A stretch of DNA of 64,000 nucleotides from Micromussa lordhowensis (taxonomy: Eukaryota; Cnidaria; Anthozoa; Scleractinia; Lobophylliidae), in NCBI GenBank assembly GCA_964020085.1, contig CAXHUQ010001507.1, positions 1 through 64,000 on the forward strand, read 5' to 3'. Below, piece by piece: positions 58,949-64,000 of this stretch; positions within the stretch are counted from its first letter, which is position 1, and each line of letters starts with the position of its first letter. The notes below the pieces were generated by a model that saw only the letters and a program-made list of their open reading frames with translations, was not told the origin of the DNA and searched no databases. A program made the translations under genes and the position numbers.

Positions 58949-59030
58949 TTATTATTACTATATAATAATAATAATAACAATAATAATAATATTATTATTA
59001 TTATTACTATTATTATTATTATTATTATTA
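58949..59030. repeat. (AAT)n/(ATT)n microsatellite
   Basis: Triplet runs of both orientations (ATAATAATAATAATAAC, then ATTATTATTATTATTA) that can fold back on each other. It borders the 5'-truncated end of the minus-strand retroelement. Confidence 0.85.
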
Positions 59031-59040
59031 AGTAATGGTA

Positions 59041-59176
59041 ATAGGACTGAGTGGAGTGCAATTCGGTCTGTAATCATACAAGTGATGACAAAATTGGACG
59101 ACCGCGCAGCGGGAGTCCGATTTGTTTATCACGAGTATGATTACAGACGGAATTGGACGACACGAAGTTCTATTGC
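59041..59176. repeat. Foldback element, TCTGTAATCATAC arms
   Basis: TTCGGTCTGTAATCATAC (59,062-59,079) is mirrored by GTATGATTACAGACGGAA (59,135-59,152). An inner pair, TGATGACAAAATTGGAC and GTCCGATTTGTTTATCA, surrounds a GACCGCGCAGCGGGA apex. Weaker pairing extends outward to ATAGGAC and GTTCTAT. The GCGCAGCG apex again resembles the loops of the hairpins at 99 and 50,732. Confidence 0.8.
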
Positions 59177-60469
59177 TAATTAATCATAAAATTACAATTT
59201 CCGTGAAACGAAGAATAGCCAAGCTATGAAAGAAAGACAAATTTTGCATTAAAATACTGACAAAGGAGAAGTAAATCGTTTCATGCCACTCTGAAATTGA
59301 GATCAGTTGATTTAAACTACAACTTTGAATGTGATTGTCCGATAACAAACTGTCCAGTAACAAACTGTCCGATAACAACTTGGCAAGTGAATTAGTGGAA
59401 AACCAATCACAACTAAGGAAATTGTGATTATAATAATTTTGATTTGATTTATGATTATAATAATAATAATTACGAATATTAACAGGATGACTCATCAGTG
59501 TATTAAACATTGTTATCAAAGTGGTCCTGTAAAAGAAACTTAAGTGAAAATAAAGTAACAAGGCGTACAAAATTAGTCAAATTTTTAACCTTAAGAATTT
59601 GTTACATAAAGGTCTTGAGGGGTTACGAATCGAAAAGTCCATGCTTCCAATTTCGATATTTTTCTGGCCCTAGTCGCGGTATTAAATAATATTTTCCAAA
59701 TTGACTGATGTTTTATCTTTTTTTCTAGGTTCAGCAAGGAAAGTCATTGAAGCTTCCTGCTCTATGGAATTGGACAGTGGGAAACAGCTTATTTCAGATA
59801 AGTAAACAATTTGTTTAAAAAAGGGCTGCACTTACTATAGAGAAACACTCTAATAAACTTGTGGCCCCACAAGCTACAAATATATTAAATTAAAAAACTG
59901 TATACGATAATCTAAAGTCGATAAAAATACATTCACTGATACTATTGTAGCTGTTTTATTGCTCTTTCATTTACTATTTGACAGTTTCAATCAAAGGAAA
60001 TACTGATGGCCATTTGTGAATCGGCTCATGTTTGCTTTCTTACTTGTCCGTCGTCACGTCTAAGAAGATTGACATATTGGTTTGTTGTTTCATACACTGA
60101 GTACACTGAAGAGCGTGTCGACAAGACATTGATTATCTCGCATACTGTGATATGCCACCAAATTATCAGGACTGACCGTGCATTCATTTATAACAGTCAT
60201 TGAATAATTCATACTATCTGAACTAAGCTAAAACAAGCCGAAGCCAAGCGATTGTCAGTAGAAGGTTATGGTTTGTAAGTTTTTAGATCGAAGAAGTAAC
60301 AAGGCCTTTTCCACGACAGACGCCATCATTTGTTTCTGCTTTACATGCCAAATCATCCTCTTGTTATACCAGGGATCAAGCACTGCACTGGAGAAATTGC
60401 CGAAAAATTGGACTCCTTGCAAAAAGTATATGATTAAGATACCAAAATTAGACAGGCGTTGTGAAAGCA
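59177..60469 (-). other. Right palindrome arm, no gene
   Basis: 59,177-59,620 holds AT-rich DNA with a small direct repeat, GATAACAAACTGTCC/GTAACAAACTGTCC, at 59,340-59,375. 59,630-60,470 is the inverted counterpart of 46,680-47,030 followed directly by that of 43,400-43,860. No gene was recognised. Confidence 0.6.
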
Positions 60470-62204
60470 GTTCGTTTTATAACGTAGTGGAGGTTTCCAC
60501 CATTAGCTACGACATCCCGAACGTCTGCTTTCGAAGATAGTCTAGCAAAATAGTAAATTTTTGTAGTACGATAGAACAAATAGTTCTCATCGAAATAGAC
60601 TATCTATTTTCAGGACAGCTAGTAGTTCCCACTCGAGGAAAAGACAAGAAAAACATCTGACCAATTGGAATTGCGGAAAAATACAGTGAGATATCCGTGA
60701 GCATGGTGCATGGGCAACTGTTCATGTTGCAAGTCAGAAATCAGGAAAATACATTAACAAGCATAATCCTGATTGATTGATGTTCGATGTTTAAAAACTC
60801 TCAACAAAGAAATTTTCTTGTGAAAAATTTTAATTTTAATTTTCAAATGCATAATTAGCTTGAACTTGTCTGGAGTTTGTTCGTCCCAAAATGTTCTTGG
60901 TCAAAGTATTGTGATGTGAGAATAGTGCCCACAAACGTTCAGGTTGTTGACGTCTCAGAAGCCACGACACTAAAATCAGGCTTATTTGAAGGTACAAGTA
61001 CGCATTTTATTTGTAAAACAGTCTAAATTTTGCTCGTGAAATTAAGAACATTAGTTGCGGCTACACACACCTTCTGCCTGAGGTTTCCCAATGGCTGTTT
61101 GGCTTGGGTTGTGAACAACTTGGGTTTCCGGTCAGGTAGTTTGTTTGGTTACATTGCAAACAGTTACCCGGGGTCAACTTTTTACCATCATGGAGATCGC
61201 GAACCGCGAAACGTATGGTTTGATTGTAGTCGTTATTTCCCGTGGATTTAGCGATCCAAATTTAAAATTTCGTAGGCAAAAGGTCAGTGGAACCGCAACT
61301 ATTAATGCTCCAGATTGTATTATAATTTTTGCAGTGACGAACGTTATTTCGGTAATATATCAAACAGGAGAGGCATTTAAAGCTTTCAGTTGAAGTTTTC
61401 AGTTGAAGCATAATCCTGATTGATCGATGTTCGATGTTTAAAAACTCTCAACAAAGATGATACATGCGAATGCAGCCATAACACTACTAGGAAAATGACC
61501 TCCTTTTTCAGGCTTTGAACGGGATTCGAACCCACGTCGACGTAATACTCGGCTCAAGTATAGGAATTCTATGGTAATAGATGTCCAACAGTAGCAATTA
61601 AATGTACAAGTAATGATACATGCGAATGCAGCCATAACACTACTGGGAAAATGACCTAAAAAATCGACAGCGGAGTGTTTTTGACGAAATTCGAGGTGGT
61701 TGGATAGCCGATGAAGCACGGATGTATGATATGTCTTCTCAATCGAAACAAACTAAGGAGTAAACGGAGAAATCTATGCTAATTAAGACAGGGTTTGCAA
61801 AGCTCCTTCACGGCTGTGATTTTCTTTGTTTTAACTTGATGAATAAGTAATGAGTTTGAGAAGTGTTAAATCGGTTTTGTAAGGCTAGAGCGTAAACGAT
61901 GTGTTAAATGTTATGTTTTACCCAGTTTGCACTTAATACTACAAGACGATTTGTGCAAGAAAGTATCAAACTGTCAAAATTGCTTCGATTGTTTTTTCAG
62001 TGATCAAGGGCGGAAACTTTAGAAACAATGGTGGCGTGCTAGTAATTCCGATAGGAAGCTTCGAATTTGTCAGTTTAACTGGACTTTCGACAAGAGTTAA
62101 AATAAACAAATTAAGTTACAATAACACTCACAGTGGAGTCCTAGCTACTAGTTTTGCTAAAATGATATAAGAAAATAAAAATTTATATTAAAACAAAACA
62201 TTTT
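60470..62204. other. 1.7-kb right-arm-specific block with nested direct repeats
   Basis: Absent at the matching place in the left arm, where a 0.3-kb MITE sits. AAGCATAATCCTGATTGAT and the sequence after it (about 50 bp) occur at 60,760 and again at 61,407. GATACATGCGAATGCAGCCA and about 30 further bases occur at 61,457 and 61,614. Parts (60,880-61,025) resemble 63,270-63,425 directly. Short open frames only; no gene supported. Confidence 0.55.
61490..61600 (-). repeat. Possible tRNA-derived SINE fragment
   Basis: On the minus strand the sequence GTGGGTTCGAATCCCGTTC matches the RNA polymerase III B-box consensus (GGTTCGAATCC) and is followed by AAAGCCTGAAAAAGG. No complete tRNA cloverleaf or clear A-box was found, so I call a SINE remnant and not a tRNA gene. 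Confidence 0.4.
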
Positions 62205-62693
62205 CCCCACCTTTAAAACGCGGAGGTCTCGTCAATGACATGGTTAGCTTCGAGGTGCTTAAAAACTCTTTCCACTCGTCTTAAATATAGAGCAAGTATA
62301 AATATTTATATAATATTTCACAAGTGTTTACAGCAAAGCAGTCTACCATGTGTCATTTGAAATAGCACAAAAAGCACTTTCCAGAAAAAATAAGTTGCCT
62401 TCATGGAAACTATTGTTTAGATTTAATTTAAACAAAACTCGGTTCTGCAATTTACCAAAAAAAGTTAAAAAAAAAATGGAAAGAGACAATCAATACTGTT
62501 AAATCACTCTGGAATGAGAGTATCGTAGAAATAAAAGTAAGAGACGAGAGTATTTTTTAATTGCATTAAAATTAGATCGATTTTAACTCGACGAATGCGT
62601 CAGACAGAATGAAGACCGATATTCTCGTTAACTACAAGAAGCATTTTCTTTCCACAAAGAACGAAATAAGTCGTATTCAAATTTAGATGTCTC
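62205..62693 (-). other. Right palindrome arm, no gene
   Basis: Inverted counterpart of 42,608-43,078 (GGTCTCGTCAATGACATGG, ATCGATTTTAACTCGACGAA). No coding signal was seen. Confidence 0.62.
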
Positions 62694-63016
62694 ATTAAGG
62701 TGGCCCAAAACAGTTGACTTAGATTCTGATGGGTCATTGTAATTACTCTTTATCAGTCCATGCTACAATCATGGTATCTAAAAACTACCCAATCATTGGT
62801 GAACACGTTGTTATAATTTTCGTGAAACAATAGCTTACCATAGCAACAGTATGACCTCGTGAAAACACCCTTAATTTTTAGCTTCAAGAGGTTGTTACTC
62901 AAAACTGACGGCACGGTGAATTGTTGTGTATTATCGCATTTTATTTAGCGAGACAAGACGCAAGTTTTAGCAGTTTAAAAATATTCTGTAGATGAGGTTG
63001 AGAGCCACCTTAAATG
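62694..63016. repeat. MITE of the TTAAGGTGGC family, right-arm copy
   Basis: Starts TTAAGGTGGCCCAAAACAGT and ends GAGCCACCTTAAATG. The interior carries GCTACAATCATGGTATC and CCCAATCATTGGTGAACACG. Positional partner of the diverged copy at 42,315-42,607. Confidence 0.78.
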
Positions 63017-64000
63017 TTCAGATTCTTTAAAACGTTTGAACCTGTTATACCTAGCTTAGTTCAGTATAATAAAGGAGCAATTTACTACACAGGCTTCACA
63101 TAAATAATAACTTAATAAACCTAACTACATTATTCAATGGAACATTAAAAAGACCGATGTGAAAAAACTCAATTCCTTCTGGGTGACAACTGCCAAATAA
63201 AGGTAGGGAAGGATATGAAGCCTTTTGACTTTTAGCCGATTAACATTCCATGTTGACAAAGGCTCAACCAAGAAATTTTCTGGAAGTCCGAAAATTTTCT
63301 AGGTTAAAGTATCTTGAATTGATAAGAGCTCAAGTCGTTGACGTATCAGAATTTAACCACAAAACTAAAGTCAGGCCTATTTGAAGGAAGCAACGCATGT
63401 TTTATTTGTAAAACCGTCTCGTTTTACTTGCTTTTTCGTTTTTGTTTTCCTTTGATACACCATAGTTTGACCTCCTAAATCCAGATGAAAAAAATATTTT
63501 AGTGTGAAGGATTGTTGTGCCAAATGGTTTGCTTTTCCCAGTCTGCACTTTTGTGCATTGAAGAATCGAACTGTGGAGCGTTTATACTAAATATTAAAAA
63601 CAGAATATTTGCATTAAAACAAAATATATTCCGGACTGGAACGTGGTCGTATCAATGAGGTAGTCAGCTTCTAGAGGCTTTTAAATAAGAACGGATTTTT
63701 TTTTCGGACCAGATAATAGCGAAGTTGCCAGATAAACGGGATGGTATTAAGATCATTTCCAGTCGGTACTGCGCAGTCTCAGCACCCCAATGTTTGTGAG
63801 TCTCGATGAAATGCGGATCGATGTTATTCGTTACGAGCCATATGCCTTATCTTTGAGGCATTTTAAAATCACTCGCGAAATCACAAATAGCCATAGCATT
63901 ACTTTTCAATGTTGTCTTGAGAACAAATCTCATCATAGCAACAACAGTAGTCTTGTTTTACCTTAAAATAATGCTGAATTTCTCAAAATCTAGTTGAAAA
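63017..64000 (-). other. Right palindrome arm to the window edge
   Basis: 63,030-63,430 pairs with 39,420-39,796 inverted. 63,590-63,690 is a diverged direct copy of 62,170-62,265 (ATTAAAACAAAA followed by TCAATGA...TAGTCAGCTTC). 63,751-63,872 is a half copy of the MITE at 38,767. 63,870-64,000 pairs with 38,340-38,440 (ATAGCCATAGCATTAC, ATCATAGCAACAACAGTAG). No gene. Confidence 0.65.

Larger units (their letters stand above)
53866..64000 (-). repeat. Right arm of the giant imperfect palindrome
   Basis: Inverted counterpart of the left arm. It is shorter because it lacks the 2.5-kb transposon, the 380-bp tandem block and the 1.4-kb composite element of the left arm. It carries its own retroelement/AAT-rich block (57,690-59,600) and a 1.7-kb block (60,470-62,200). 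The match continues to the last bases of the window, so the arm very likely extends outside. No gene is apparent in the arm itself. Confidence 0.88.

Noticed and set aside
61490..61600. tRNA gene on the minus strand
   Set aside because: A good B-box is present, but there is no acceptor stem pairing, anticodon arm or A-box at the right distance; a SINE remnant fits better.
38330..64000. Assembly fold-back artefact creating a false palindrome
   Set aside because: The arms differ by many substitutions and by private insertions with apparent target sites, which a chimeric read or assembly inversion of one molecule would not show.

Overview
The window is non-coding, repeat-dominated DNA of a eukaryote. 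I see no intact host gene, no rRNA or tRNA gene, no operon and no CRISPR array. The transposon mix (a Polinton-type polymerase fragment, CR1/Jockey-like LINE 3' ends, several short foldback elements with a GAGTGAGCGCAGCGA-type loop, TTAAGGTGGC-ended MITEs) looks to me like a cnidarian, most likely an anthozoan such as a stony coral. That assignment rests on recalled family resemblance, not on a search.

Layout. (1) 1-670: AT-rich flank holding a hairpin element and a decayed piece of a Polinton/Maverick type-B DNA polymerase. (2) 671-36,499: one uninterrupted minisatellite, nearly 1,800 head-to-tail copies of a 20-bp GC-rich unit (GGACTTGTACTCCGCCCCAG). It consists of a perfect block (671-5,607), a degenerate core with higher-order structure (5,608-16,376), and a second near-perfect block (16,377-36,499). 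The unit has no stop in any frame on either strand, so it yields spurious open frames of up to about 12,000 codons. (3) 36,500-38,329: AT-rich flank with another foldback element. (4) 38,330-64,000: a very large, old, imperfect palindrome. Left arm about 38,330-53,300, spacer about 53,301-53,865, right arm about 53,866 to the window edge, probably continuing beyond it.

The two palindrome arms act as reference copies for each other and expose later insertions. In the left arm these are a 2.5-kb TIR transposon that itself carries a MITE and a LINE end (39,797-42,283), a 599-bp foldback element whose left half has been amplified into 380-bp tandem copies (44,851-46,334), a CR1/Jockey-like LINE end with a (TCTA)n tail (47,167-48,220), and a 1.4-kb composite of foldback elements (50,092-51,507). 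In the right arm they are a third retroelement end and AAT-rich DNA (57,690-59,600) and a 1.7-kb block (60,470-62,200).

Nothing here behaves as a gene set working together. The interest is structural: an extreme satellite with an inverted age profile beside a nested palindrome. All copy counts and boundaries were read by eye and are approximate unless a base-level junction is described.
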